A stretch of DNA of 64,000 bases from Herbiconiux ginsengi. Lineage in GTDB: Bacteria > Actinomycetota > Actinomycetes > Actinomycetales > Microbacteriaceae. Positions 6,667 to 17,618 of this stretch are shown here, one piece after another (position 1 is the stretch's first letter; each line of letters begins with the position of its first letter). Where the stretch lies: the NCBI RefSeq assembly GCF_900107435.1, contig NZ_FNPZ01000001.1, positions 654,960 to 718,959 of the forward strand, in the 5' to 3' direction. The position numbers were made by a program, and so were the translations under genes. Below the pieces are notes generated by a model. It searched no databases and was not told the origin of the DNA. It was given only the letters and a program-made list of their open reading frames with translations.

Positions 6667-8661
6667 CTAGCTGCTCAGCGCAGTCAGGGTGAGGGTGGCG
6701 CGGTAGCTGCCCGAGTCGACCAGACCGGGGATCTTCAGCGCCAGGTCGGCGCCGACCTTCGCGGTGCCACGCTCGTGGCCCTCGTCGGCGAACGACAGGC
6801 CGCGGGAGACCGACAGGCCCTGTCCGCTGTCGTAGCCCGTCGGGATCGCGGCGCCGGCGGTGGCGCCCGCACCCTGCTCGATCACCTTCGGGGTCCAGCC
6901 GAGGTACTTGCCGGAGAAGGTGTTCGTGCCGTCGCGGAAGTCGCCGACCGAGGCCGAGATCGACCACGGAGCGAGCGACTGGCGGGTGTCGGTGACGACG
7001 ATCGGGTTGATCTGCCCGTTCGCCTCGAAGTAGTCGCCGTCGTGGTCCACGGCGGTGCCGAGGTCGACGAGCGTGTTGCGGCCGTCGATCTTCCAGCCGA
7101 ATTCACCGGGGGCGGCCGTGGGCACGGTCACCGCGATCTCCTGGTTGTCACCGTGGTTCTGGTGGATGGTGACCGCGTCGACGACGGAGCCGACCGGCTG
7201 GGCCGGGGTGGCGCCGCTGTCCGGCCCGCACCACGGCACGTTGCCGAGCTCGACCGCGGCGTTGGGGGCGTCGCACGTGCCGCTGCGGATGTTCTCGACC
7301 ACGAGCTGGTCCTTCTGCACCTGCACCTTGACGTAGCTGCGCACGTGCTCCTGGTTCTGCACCGAGTTGTACCAGTAGCTCTGCGGGTTCAGCGGGTCGG
7401 CGCCGTTCCCGGCTCCCGAGGTGCCGCTGTCGTCGGGCGCGGTGATGTCGTAGTACTTCGAGCCGGAGGCCGAGTTCGCGGTGACGTAGATGACTCCGCC
7501 GGGGCCGGGGAAGACCTCGTTCTGGCCGGGCTGCTCATCCGGGTTCGCCTTGGCGCCGTTCTTGATCTCGTAGCTGCGCGAGTAGCTGTGGTCGTGGCCC
7601 TGGAGAACCAGGTCGACGCCGAGGTTCGAGAACACGGTGGGGAAGTCGATCTTGCGCTGCTTGTTGTCGCCGTCCTTCGCGTGCGCGGCCGGCGAGTAGA
7701 TCGAGTGGTGGTACACGAGCACGGTGTACTTGGCCTCGGCGCCGTGCTGGTTCACGACGTCGGTGACGTAGCCGACGTGGGCGTCGTCTCCGCCCCCGCC
7801 CTGCGAGGTCTTGTAGCTGTTGCTGTTGAGGTCGATGAACAGCACGTCCTTGTAGATGTACCAGTAGTCGCCACCCGAGGTGTTCGAGGTCGGCTGGCCG
7901 TTGGAGTAGTAGGCGGCCGAACGGTCGGTGTTCGGCGTGAACAGGTGCTGCTCGTACGCCTTTCCACCCACGTCGTGGTTTCCGATCGTGGCGGCCCAGG
8001 GGTACTGGCGCAGCTTGTCGGGGGCGAGGAACGCGTCCCACTGGATCTCGGTGTTGGCGGTCTCGACCTGGTCGCCGCCCGACACGAGGAGTTCGGCGTT
8101 CGGGTTGGCGGCCAGCGACACGTCGAGCGTGTCGGTCCAGCCGGCCTGGTCCTTCGCGAGGTTGCCCGACGAACCGATCTGCGGGTCGCCGTAGAACAGG
8201 AAGTCGTAGTCGCCGTCGAAGGTGCGGGTGTTGAAGGTGTAGGCCTGCGACCAGCCGTCGACCGAGCCGACGCGGTAGGAGTACGCGGTGTTCTCGGTCA
8301 GGTCGGTGATGGTGGCGTGACGGTTGAAACCACCGCTGGAGGCGATGTTCGCTGCGCCGAGAGCCGAGAAGGTCTTGGCGTCGGCGGGGAACTGGCCGTT
8401 GGAGACCGCTGCCGTCGGCGCGAGCTGCACGACCTGCGTCGTGTCGGCCGAGGAGTACCAGGTGACGATGCGCTGTGATTCGTCTGCACCGACGCCGAGG
8501 ATGATGCCGGTCAGGTTGACCGGATCGGCGGCGTGAGCCGGGGTGGCCGCGAAGGCGCCCACCAGGGCCGAAGTGCAGAGCGCAGCTGCCGCAAGCCACG
8601 CGGTCGCGCGGGTGGCCGCGCGCCGGGGTCGTGCAGGTGCAGTGAGAGTTGACATTCTCAT
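6667..8661 (-). CDS. Secreted purple-acid-phosphatase-like metallophosphoesterase with WxL-like C-terminus
   Basis: 664 aa: signal peptide (cleavage after THAAHA-type AHA), an N-terminal fibronectin-like PAP domain (about 30-165), a metallophosphoesterase domain (about 170-470) and a C-terminal ~170-aa beta domain. Metal-binding motifs are complete: GDPQ, GGDQVE, GNHD, VYHHSIY and GHDHSYSRS. The enzyme probably removes phosphate from extracellular phosphomonoesters. The tail, with APWSISASVGDF, YLGWTPKV and ending SGSYRATLTLTALS, resembles WxL domains rather than carrying a sortase signal or membrane anchor. The gene is followed by the WxLIP-like gene. Two in-frame ATGs (8661 and 8655) are possible starts. 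Possible alternative: a 2',3'-cyclic-nucleotide phosphodiesterase-like enzyme. Confidence 0.85.
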   Translation of the reverse strand: MRMSTLTAPARPRRAATRATAWLAAAALCTSALVGAFAATPAHAADPVNLTGIILGVGADESQRIVTWYSSADTTQVVQLAPTAAVSNGQFPADAKTFSALGAANIASSGGFNRHATITDLTENTAYSYRVGSVDGWSQAYTFNTRTFDGDYDFLFYGDPQIGSSGNLAKDQAGWTDTLDVSLAANPNAELLVSGGDQVETANTEIQWDAFLAPDKLRQYPWAATIGNHDVGGKAYEQHLFTPNTDRSAAYYSNGQPTSNTSGGDYWYIYKDVLFIDLNSNSYKTSQGGGGDDAHVGYVTDVVNQHGAEAKYTVLVYHHSIYSPAAHAKDGDNKQRKIDFPTVFSNLGVDLVLQGHDHSYSRSYEIKNGAKANPDEQPGQNEVFPGPGGVIYVTANSASGSKYYDITAPDDSGTSGAGNGADPLNPQSYWYNSVQNQEHVRSYVKVQVQKDQLVVENIRSGTCDAPNAAVELGNVPWCGPDSGATPAQPVGSVVDAVTIHQNHGDNQEIAVTVPTAAPGEFGWKIDGRNTLVDLGTAVDHDGDYFEANGQINPIVVTDTRQSLAPWSISASVGDFRDGTNTFSGKYLGWTPKVIEQGAGATAGAAIPTGYDSGQGLSVSRGLSFADEGHERGTAKVGADLALKIPGLVDSGSYRATLTLTALSS

Positions 8662-8823
8662 CCGTTCTCGTGATCACGATGTCCCACGGGGCGTGGGCGT
8701 TTCACATGATTCGCGCGGGAGGAGAATTCGACATGAACGTCGACTGCCGTACGCGTTTCCGACCCGGGAATGGTTCTCGGCGAATTCTCAGCTTTGTGAG
8801 TTTGCTTCATGTGCAGCAACTTT

Positions 8824-10044
8824 CTAACCGATCCCGAGAAGGCGCTGTACGAACCAGATCAGTCCGGCCACGGTCACCGAGACGGCCAGCGCCCCGGTGG
8901 CCCAGAGACCGAGCCGGGGGGCGCGCCGACGCAGCAGCACGAGCAACGGGAACACGATGGCGATGATCGTCAGCTGCACCACCTCGATGCCCACGTTGAA
9001 CACCAGCAGCGACCAGAGCAGCGTCCACGACCAAGGCTGATCGATGCCGAGTGCGCTCGCGAAACCGAGCCCGTGCACCAAGCCGAAGGCGAAGACGACG
9101 AGCAGCCGCAACCAGCCGGCTCGATCGAGGCCGAGCGGGCCGCTGGTCGAGTCGAGCTCGGTGGCGGCGGCACCACGGCGCCAGAGCCGCCAGAGATACC
9201 AGGCAGCCACGATCGAGATGGAGATGGCGATGATCGGCTCGATGATCGCGGCCGGCACCGTGACCACGCCCGTCGCGGCCAGGATGAACGTGACCGAGTG
9301 CGCGATCGTGAACGCGGTCGCAGCCAGCACGACTTCGCGCAAGCGACGCGATCCGGCGATCAGTGCGAGCAGGAAGAGGATGTGGTCGATGCCGGTGAGC
9401 AGGTGCTCGGCGCCGAGATGGAAGAACTCCCAGAACCGCTCGAAGAAGCTCTGACCGGTCGAGAACGAGGGCTGAGCGGCGTCGAGCGACGCGCTGCCCG
9501 TGCGCCCGTCGATGTCGTAGGAGACGATGGTCTTGGTGCCGGTCACGTACTGTTCGGAATCGGGGAACAGCGCCGAGCGGATCACGTGACCATCGCCGGA
9601 ATCGGTGCAGCGGAGATCGAGCACGAGCACCGCGTAGGGCGCGCCTTCTTCTTCGGTCATGGTGATCGGCTCGGTGACCGCGGTGTCGCACACCTCTCCG
9701 GAGGGTGTCGCGACCGTGAAGCGCTCGTCGACGTAGGCGAGCACGGAATCGAGGTGACCCTCCAGCGCCTCGATCTCGGCATCGGGATCGCCTGCGTCGA
9801 ATGCATCGGTGCCGGCCCGGAACAACGGGTCGTCGCCCTCGGCATCCGCGGCGGAGACGACGAGCAGGTCGTATTCGAGCCGCAACTCCGCCTGGAGGTC
9901 TCCAGCGTCATCGGTGCCGAGGTCGACCAGCACCACCGAGGAGAAGCCGTGCGCCGATGCCGCGGCGGGAGCGCCGGCCAGGGCGGCGAGCCCGATCAGG
10001 GCCGCCGCCAGGAGGAGCAACGGTCTGCTCGCGTGCTTGCTCAT
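8824..10044 (-). CDS. HupE/UreJ family membrane protein
   Basis: A 406-aa protein: signal peptide, ~170-aa extracellular domain rich in Asp/Glu (two Cys in CDTAVTE and LRCTD may pair), then about six membrane spans with the HupE/UreJ_2 signature motifs HLGAEHLLTGIDHILFLLAL, FTIAHSVTF and FGLVHGLGFA. Conserved His/Asp/Glu in these spans are thought to bind a divalent metal; family members are linked to nickel, cobalt or copper handling. No hydrogenase or urease gene is in the window, so a specific nickel role is not supported. It is upstream of the PAP gene on the same strand with 162 bases between, and divergent from a lipoprotein gene. Confidence 0.85.
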   Translation of the reverse strand: MSKHASRPLLLLAAALIGLAALAGAPAAASAHGFSSVVLVDLGTDDAGDLQAELRLEYDLLVVSAADAEGDDPLFRAGTDAFDAGDPDAEIEALEGHLDSVLAYVDERFTVATPSGEVCDTAVTEPITMTEEEGAPYAVLVLDLRCTDSGDGHVIRSALFPDSEQYVTGTKTIVSYDIDGRTGSASLDAAQPSFSTGQSFFERFWEFFHLGAEHLLTGIDHILFLLALIAGSRRLREVVLAATAFTIAHSVTFILAATGVVTVPAAIIEPIIAISISIVAAWYLWRLWRRGAAATELDSTSGPLGLDRAGWLRLLVVFAFGLVHGLGFASALGIDQPWSWTLLWSLLVFNVGIEVVQLTIIAIVFPLLVLLRRRAPRLGLWATGALAVSVTVAGLIWFVQRLLGIG

Positions 10045-10248
10045 GGGTGCCCTTCTGCCGATCCGCGACGTTCAGGCTGACCTCAGGTGGTGAACGGATT
10101 GCCGACCGAAGAGGAACGTCGCGCGAACAGTCGACCGTCGGCAGGAGGACACGACCTGTCGTGCGCCAGGCTGGGGTGCGACCGGCGGCTGCTGTCCCCT
10201 GCTGTCCGCCACCGTTCGATCCCGTCCGCCATCGGAGGAAGAATCCCG

Positions 10249-10911
10249 TTGCGCCCGCACCCGAAGACTCTCGCATCTCTCACGGTCTCCCTCCTGCTCG
10301 CCGCGTTCCTGAGCGGATGCTCGGCCGGCGACTGGAGTCAGCCGCACGCGATGCCCACCGCCGTCGGTGCGCTGGGCGACGGCTTCCTGCCGGCCGACCC
10401 GCCCAGCCCCGAGGCGACCATCGATCCCACCGAGGGTTCGTGGAACGACGTGCATCCCTCAGCCGGCCTACGGGTGGTGCTGCTCTGGGCCGGCGACGGC
10501 GATGCCGAGGACGCCATGACCGGTGCAGTGCGCTCCTGGGCCCACGACGAGCAGGTCGACCTCCGGGAGGTCGAGGCGGGAGCGAACCCCATCGATTCCG
10601 TCGTCGAAGCGATGCAGATGCAGCCCGACCTCATCATCAGCGCCGGCAACGACCTCATCGATCCGCTGGCCGCCGTCACGGCGAGTCACCTCGATCAGCA
10701 ATTCCTCGTCATCGGGGCCGAACTCGCCGAGCCGACGGAGAACGTCACCGCCGTGGACTGGACCGGGGCGGCGTTCCGCGGTGAAGGGCTCGGTGCGTCG
10801 TCGCACTACGACCCCGCGACGTTCACTCCCGAGCGGTGCGCGGCCGCGGTGCGGGCGGGGATGGCCGCCGTGCTGCACGACGAGACCGGCATCGTCATCT
10901 GGATCGACTGA
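10249..10911 (+). CDS. Lipoprotein with BMP/periplasmic-binding-like fold
   Basis: The TTG at 10249 is chosen because GGAGGAAG lies just upstream and because the protein then starts with a normal lipoprotein signal: charged MRPHPK, a hydrophobic stretch, and the lipobox LSGC (Cys near residue 24). The 220-aa mature part has a half-Rossmann pattern (LRVVLLWAGDGDAEDAM, PDLIISAGNDLIDPLAAVTA, QFLVIGAEL) like the BMP family of type 1 periplasmic binding proteins, although shorter than transporters' binding proteins (~330 aa). No permease genes are adjacent, so an ABC transport role is not supported. It is divergent from the HupE gene. Function unknown. Confidence 0.75.
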   Translation: MRPHPKTLASLTVSLLLAAFLSGCSAGDWSQPHAMPTAVGALGDGFLPADPPSPEATIDPTEGSWNDVHPSAGLRVVLLWAGDGDAEDAMTGAVRSWAHDEQVDLREVEAGANPIDSVVEAMQMQPDLIISAGNDLIDPLAAVTASHLDQQFLVIGAELAEPTENVTAVDWTGAAFRGEGLGASSHYDPATFTPERCAAAVRAGMAAVLHDETGIVIWID

Positions 10912-11246
10912 CGCGCGCTGCCCAGTGCGGCTCAGCGGCCACGGTGTCTGCGGGCGCAGGGCAGCGTGCGGGGGCCAGGCGCGTCGCCGAGCGCAGCCTC
11001 AGCGCGCGACGTCAGCGCGGGGGCAGGCGCCTCACCGGGCACCGGTCAGGAGCGTCACCGGGCGCTGGTCAGGCGCGTCACCGAGCGGAGCCCCACCAGG
11101 CGCGGCCTCAGCACCCGATGTCACCAAGCGCCGGGGCGGACGCCTCACCGGGCACCGGTCAGGCGCGTCACCGAGCACGGCCACGCCAGGCGCGACGTCA
11201 GCGGACACGACTGAGCGCGTCACCGAGCTCGGGTTCGGGCGTGGGG
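10912..11246. repeat. Non-coding degenerate tandem-repeat tract
   Basis: This gap between the convergent lipoprotein and recQ genes has no credible gene. It consists of imperfect copies of a ~21-23-base unit of the form CGGTCAGGCGCGTCACCGAGC (for example at 11043-11063, 11066-11086 and 11156-11176), arranged in a higher-order copy: the stretch around 11030-11050 recurs at 11143-11163, a 113-base shift. Some copies are degraded. It could be a recombination remnant, a protein-binding array, or decayed coding repeats; none can be favoured from sequence. Confidence 0.7.
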
Positions 11247-13394
<2,148 letters not shown>

Positions 13395-13519
13395 GTGTCG
13401 AGCCTAGTTCGCGCTGCCGACATCCGGTCGCTGTCCACAGGAACGATCGGGAGGCGACATCCGCACCCCCGCTGTGCAGGAGTGGACGTCGCGTGAAGCA
13501 CCCGCGTGCGACACCGGCG

Positions 13520-15331
13520 TCAGCGCGACAGCGCGACCTCGACGATGCTCGGCCAGGCCGGCGGCGAAGCCAGCACAGACTCGAGGTCGGAACGGAAGGC
13601 GACGAGCCGGTGCTCCCAGCCGTAGGCCGAGGCGAGCGATGCCAGCGACACGCTCTGCGGGGTGTACAGCACCCGGTCGAAGGCATCCGGATCGGCCGTC
13701 GCCGCCACCTCGAGGCCGTCGAAGATGGTGCCTCCGCCGTCGTTGCCCACGACGAGCTGAATGCGCGGACGCGCCTCCCCCGGCGCCAGGAGCAGTGCGC
13801 CCACGTCGTGCAGCAGGGCAAGGTCGCCGAGGAGCACCCGGGTGGCGCCCACTCGAGTGGCACCACCGCGGCGACCCGCGGCCTGACTGGCGAGCGCGAC
13901 ACCGATCGCGGTCGAGATCGTTCCGTCGATGCCGGCCAATCCGCGGTTCGAGTGCACCGGCACCTTCTTGCCGGGTGCTGCGGCATCGAGTTCGCGGATG
14001 AGCCGCGATGCTCCGAGCACCAGTCGGTCGTGCGGCCAGCTCGCCCGCCACACCGCGAGTGCGAGCGACCGCCGCGTGATCGGCGCCCGCAACGCGGCGA
14101 GCTCGGCGCGGGCGAAATCGCGCTGCCCGGCGAGGTCTCCGGAGGCTCCCGCGTCGACGAGCGGTGCGGCCACTTCGTCGGCGGCGCCCTCGAGGAGTTC
14201 GCGGCTCGCGAAGACCCACTGTCCCGTCCAGGCGCGGGCCGCGCGATCGGATCGGTCTTCCGGATCGGTCGTCACCGCGTCGACGACCACGGCGTCCGGA
14301 TGCGGCAGTACCGCTTCTCCCGGCCCCCGCACCACCACGATCTCGACCCCGTCGCGGCGCAGCAACGCCGGAATCTGACGGCTGAGCGTCGGATGCCCGA
14401 ACACGACCGCCCGTTCGACCCGCCCTCCGAACTCGGCGTGGTCGAGCAGCTCGCGGTAGGCCGCGACGAGGTTCGGGCCGAAGCGCGCGCCGCTCGACAC
14501 CTCGGCGAGCAGCGGCCACCCCGCGGCCAGCGCCAATTCGTTGGCGGCGGGCCCCGCATCGGCACCCGCGATCACGACCGTGCGCGGCCCCTGGGCGAGA
14601 TGCAGCGAGGCGGCGGCAACAGAGCGGGCGGGGCCGCCGGAGCGCCCCGATACGCCCTGCTCGGCGGAGGCACCAGACTCGCCGAGTGCGCCTGGTTCGG
14701 GAGCGTCGGATGCGCCGGGTTCGGTGGCCGCGCCGGCGCTCCCCGATGCGGCGCTCGCGGGCCGCGCATCCGGCTCCTCCACCGTCCCGGAGAGCGGCTC
14801 CACGAACTGCAGGTTCAGGTGAACCGGGCCCGAGTCGGCGCTCGTCGCCGTCACGAACGCGAAGGCGGCCAGCTCCCGCGCATCCGGAATGCCGCCCGGC
14901 GTCGGCTGCGGCGCCGGCACGTCCCGCTCGGCGTGCACGAAACGGCCGAAGAGGCCTGGCTGCCACGTCGTCTGGTTCGAGCCCGTTCCCCGGAGGGCGG
15001 CTGGCCGGTCAGCCGTGAGCACGATCATCGGAACCCCGGAGTGGTGCGCCTCGACCACGGCGGGCAACAGGTTCGCGGCAGCGGTACCGGAGGTGGTCAC
15101 GACCAGGGCGGGCCTGCCGCTCTCCCGGGCGATACCGAGAGCCGTGAACGCCGCCACGCGCTCGTCGATGCGCACGTGCAGCGTGATCCGCCCCTGCTTC
15201 TCGAGCTCGGCGAGCGCGAGCGCGAGCGCCTGCGAGCGCGAACCGGGCGAGACCACGGCGTGCTCCACCCCGAGTTCGGCGAACGCGCGCACGAGCCGGG
15301 TGGCGAACGTCGCGGCCGGGCTGGCCGTCAC
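13520..15331 (-). CDS. menD: 2-succinyl-5-enolpyruvyl-6-hydroxy-3-cyclohexene-1-carboxylate synthase MenD
   Basis: A 603-aa thiamine-diphosphate enzyme that adds the succinyl-semialdehyde unit from 2-oxoglutarate to isochorismate, the first committed step of menaquinone synthesis. The N-terminal VVSPGSRSQALALAL segment, the SGTAAANLLPAVVEA block containing the conserved region, and the C-terminal NRGLAGIDGTISTAIG and LLGDLALLHDVG cofactor-binding segments are diagnostic. A Pro/Gly/Ala/Glu-rich insertion near residues 180-215 is a low-complexity linker. The GTG start overlaps the TGA of the upstream PLDc_N gene (GTGA), so translation is coupled. The other men genes present lie 2.3-8.5 kb to the right. 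Confidence 0.95.
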   Translation of the reverse strand: MTASPAATFATRLVRAFAELGVEHAVVSPGSRSQALALALAELEKQGRITLHVRIDERVAAFTALGIARESGRPALVVTTSGTAAANLLPAVVEAHHSGVPMIVLTADRPAALRGTGSNQTTWQPGLFGRFVHAERDVPAPQPTPGGIPDARELAAFAFVTATSADSGPVHLNLQFVEPLSGTVEEPDARPASAASGSAGAATEPGASDAPEPGALGESGASAEQGVSGRSGGPARSVAAASLHLAQGPRTVVIAGADAGPAANELALAAGWPLLAEVSSGARFGPNLVAAYRELLDHAEFGGRVERAVVFGHPTLSRQIPALLRRDGVEIVVVRGPGEAVLPHPDAVVVDAVTTDPEDRSDRAARAWTGQWVFASRELLEGAADEVAAPLVDAGASGDLAGQRDFARAELAALRAPITRRSLALAVWRASWPHDRLVLGASRLIRELDAAAPGKKVPVHSNRGLAGIDGTISTAIGVALASQAAGRRGGATRVGATRVLLGDLALLHDVGALLLAPGEARPRIQLVVGNDGGGTIFDGLEVAATADPDAFDRVLYTPQSVSLASLASAYGWEHRLVAFRSDLESVLASPPAWPSIVEVALSR

Positions 15332-15678
15332 CGCTCGGACTTGCCTTTGTCCTGCTCGTCGTCGGTCTCGGCGAGGCGCTTCTCGAGTTCGCGGATGCGC
15401 TCGTCTTCATTCGGATCGTGAATGGGCCGCATGGTGCCCAGGAAGTCGGGATCGTCGTCGGGACCGATCGCGCGCACCGCGGAAGTGGTCGCCCGGCGAC
15501 CGCGCCCGATCAGCAGCCAGAGGATGCCGCCGATGGGGGTGAACAGCAGGATGATGAAGAACCACGCCACGCGGGGAAGGGCTTTCACCCGTGTCTTCGG
15601 AAGCATCAGACAGTCGACGAGCGCGTACACCGTGAAAGCCACCACGATGATGACGAGGGCAAGGAGTACGCGAGCCAT
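15328..15678 (-). CDS. PLDc_N domain small membrane protein
   Basis: A 116-aa protein with two membrane spans, MARVLLALVIIVVAFTVYAL at the N-terminus and VAWFFIILLFTPIGGILWLLIG around residues 38-60, followed by GRGRR and an acidic, Glu/Lys-rich cytoplasmic tail with coiled-coil tendency. This is the PLD nuclease N-terminal (PLDc_N) architecture, found as a free-standing small protein in Actinobacteria; no phospholipase domain is present and no function is known. The ATG lies six bases after TACAGT. Its stop overlaps the start of menD by four bases, so it is the first gene of a menD transcript; in other Actinobacteria similar genes also sit in the men region. Confidence 0.85.
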   Translation of the reverse strand: MARVLLALVIIVVAFTVYALVDCLMLPKTRVKALPRVAWFFIILLFTPIGGILWLLIGRGRRATTSAVRAIGPDDDPDFLGTMRPIHDPNEDERIRELEKRLAETDDEQDKGKSER

Positions 15679-15839
15679 GGAGTAACTGTACCCCCGTGAT
15701 CCGGGAGTGCGCCGCGTGTTTCCAAACCGCAACCCGACCCTCAGGAGACGCACGGATCCGGGCCACGGCGGCCCTTTCCGCCCCGCTGAAATCGCCCTTT
15801 CGAGGGGGTGGTCAGGATGCGCGCCGTAGACTCGATGGT

Positions 15840-16142
15840 GTGAATCCCGGACGCACCTGGCTCGTGTACACCCTCATCCGATTGGGGTTGTTCGCCGCCG
15901 TTCTGATCCTGCTGCTCGTGCTGCAGATCACCCCCTGGCTCGCGGCCGTCATCGCGGCGTTGATCTCGCTCTGCATCTCGATCATCTTCCTGCGCAAGCC
16001 GCGCGAGGAGGCATCCAAAACCCTGTACGAAGCGCGCAACAACCGGGGGCAGGCCGCGAGTCGGCCCTCCACCGCGAGTGAAGACGAGAACGTGGAAGAC
16101 GACGCGGTCGACCACGCCGCCGGCGACGAGCAGCGCCCCTAG
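15840..16142 (+). CDS. DUF4229 domain membrane protein
   Basis: A 100-aa protein with two membrane spans (about residues 8-27 and 33-50: LGLFAAVLILLLVLQ, WLAAVIAALISLCISIIFL), then a basic FLRKPREEASKTLYEARNN linker and a poorly conserved acidic tail. This matches DUF4229, a small actinobacterial membrane family of unknown role, commonly found beside men genes. The GTG start is seven bases after TAGACT, so the message is probably leaderless. It is divergent from the menD/PLDc_N pair and precedes lpd on the same strand by 56 bases. Confidence 0.85.
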   Translation: MNPGRTWLVYTLIRLGLFAAVLILLLVLQITPWLAAVIAALISLCISIIFLRKPREEASKTLYEARNNRGQAASRPSTASEDENVEDDAVDHAAGDEQRP

Positions 16143-16198
16143 GCGAACCCACCGATCCCCCGCCGCATCCGAATCCCTGATTCCCGCAAGGAGAAACC

Positions 16199-17599
16199 AT
16201 GTCCGCACACTTCGACGTCGTCGTTCTCGGAGCAGGGCCTGGCGGCTACGTCGCCGCCATCCGTGCCGCGCAGCTCGGCAAGAGTGTGGCGGTGATCGAG
16301 CGCCAGTACTGGGGCGGGGTGTGCCTGAACGTCGGCTGCATCCCCTCGAAGGCGCTGCTGCGCAATGCCGAGCTCGCTCACATCTTCACCCACCAGGCCG
16401 AGCAGTTCGGCATCTCGGGCGATGTGTCGTTCGACTTCGGCGCCGCCTTCGACCGCAGCCGCCAGGTGGCGGAGGGGCGCGTCAAGGGCGTGCACTTCTT
16501 GATGAAGAAGAACAAGATCACCGAGTTCGACGGCCACGGGGTGTTCACGGATGCCCGCACCATCGAGGTCACGCTGGCAGGCGGTCAGACCGAGACAGTC
16601 ACCTTCGACGATGTCATCATCTCGACCGGATCGACCGTGCGCCTCCTTCCCGGAGTGGAACTGAGCGACAACGTCGTGACCTATGAGACCCAGATCATGA
16701 CCCGCGACCTGCCGTCGTCGATCGTCGTGGTGGGCGCCGGGGCGATCGGGATGGAGTTCGCCTACGTGCTGAAGAACTACGGCGTCGACGTGACGATCAT
16801 CGAGTTCCTCGACCGCGCCCTGCCCAATGAAGACGCGGATGTCTCGAAGGAGATCGCGAAGCAGTACAAGAAGCTCGGCATCGACATCCTCACCTCGACC
16901 AAGGTCGAGACGGTGGTCGACGACGGCTCCTCGGTCACCGTCACCTACACGGCGAAAGACGGCACGACCGGCTCGATCTCGGCCGCGAAGGTGCTCATGT
17001 CGATCGGATTCGCGCCCCGCGTCGAGGGCTACGGCCTCGAGAACACGGGCGTCGCCCTCACCGAGCGCGGAGCGATCGCCATCGACGACTTCATGCGCAC
17101 CAACGTGCCTCACGTCTACGCGATCGGCGACGTCACGGCGAAGCTGCAGCTCGCGCACGTGGCCGAAGCACAGGGGGTGGTGGCGGCGGAGACCATCGCG
17201 GGAGCGGAGACGCAGTCGCTCGGCGACTACCGGATGATGCCGCGCGCCACCTTCTGCCAGCCGCAGGTGGCCTCGTTCGGACTCACCGAGCAGCAGGCGC
17301 GCGACGAAGGACACGACATCAAGGTGGTGTCGTTCCCGTTCCAGGCGAACGGCAAGGCCCACGGGCTCGGCGAGCCGGTGGGCTTCGTGAAGCTCGTCGC
17401 CGACTCGCAGTACGGCGAGCTCCTGGGTGCACACCTGATCGGGCCCGACGTCTCCGAGCTGCTGCCCGAGCTCACGCTGGCTCAGAAGTGGGACCTCACG
17501 GCGACCGAACTCGCGCGCAACGTGCACACGCATCCGACCCTCTCCGAGGCGCTGCAGGAGGGCTTCCACGGCCTCACCGGCCACATGATCAACTTCTAG
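16199..17599 (+). CDS. lpd: Dihydrolipoyl dehydrogenase
   Basis: A 466-aa pyridine nucleotide-disulfide oxidoreductase, the E3 component that reoxidises dihydrolipoyl groups of 2-oxoacid dehydrogenase complexes with NAD+. The FAD motif [15 protein letters not shown], the redox disulfide [13 protein letters not shown] (near residues 39-51), the NAD motif [15 protein letters not shown], the second FAD motif YAIGDVT and the C-terminal [13 protein letters not shown] with the catalytic His-Glu pair are all present. The length is normal. A strong AAGGAGA lies eight bases before the ATG. No E1/E2 genes are nearby, so it may serve several complexes. It is convergent with menA. Confidence 0.95.
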   Translation: MSAHFDVVVLGAGPGGYVAAIRAAQLGKSVAVIERQYWGGVCLNVGCIPSKALLRNAELAHIFTHQAEQFGISGDVSFDFGAAFDRSRQVAEGRVKGVHFLMKKNKITEFDGHGVFTDARTIEVTLAGGQTETVTFDDVIISTGSTVRLLPGVELSDNVVTYETQIMTRDLPSSIVVVGAGAIGMEFAYVLKNYGVDVTIIEFLDRALPNEDADVSKEIAKQYKKLGIDILTSTKVETVVDDGSSVTVTYTAKDGTTGSISAAKVLMSIGFAPRVEGYGLENTGVALTERGAIAIDDFMRTNVPHVYAIGDVTAKLQLAHVAEAQGVVAAETIAGAETQSLGDYRMMPRATFCQPQVASFGLTEQQARDEGHDIKVVSFPFQANGKAHGLGEPVGFVKLVADSQYGELLGAHLIGPDVSELLPELTLAQKWDLTATELARNVHTHPTLSEALQEGFHGLTGHMINF

Positions 17600-17618
17600 G
17601 GCGCCGTCTCCCCCGGCG

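Noticed and set aside
6406-8478. 690-residue open frame antisense to the phosphatase
   Set aside because: Val/Arg/Gly-rich with no recognisable motif, while the opposite strand encodes all five metallophosphoesterase motifs and a signal peptide.
10912-11246. CRISPR-like array in the repeat tract
   Set aside because: Units are imperfect and contiguous, with no regular unique spacers, and no cas genes are in the window.
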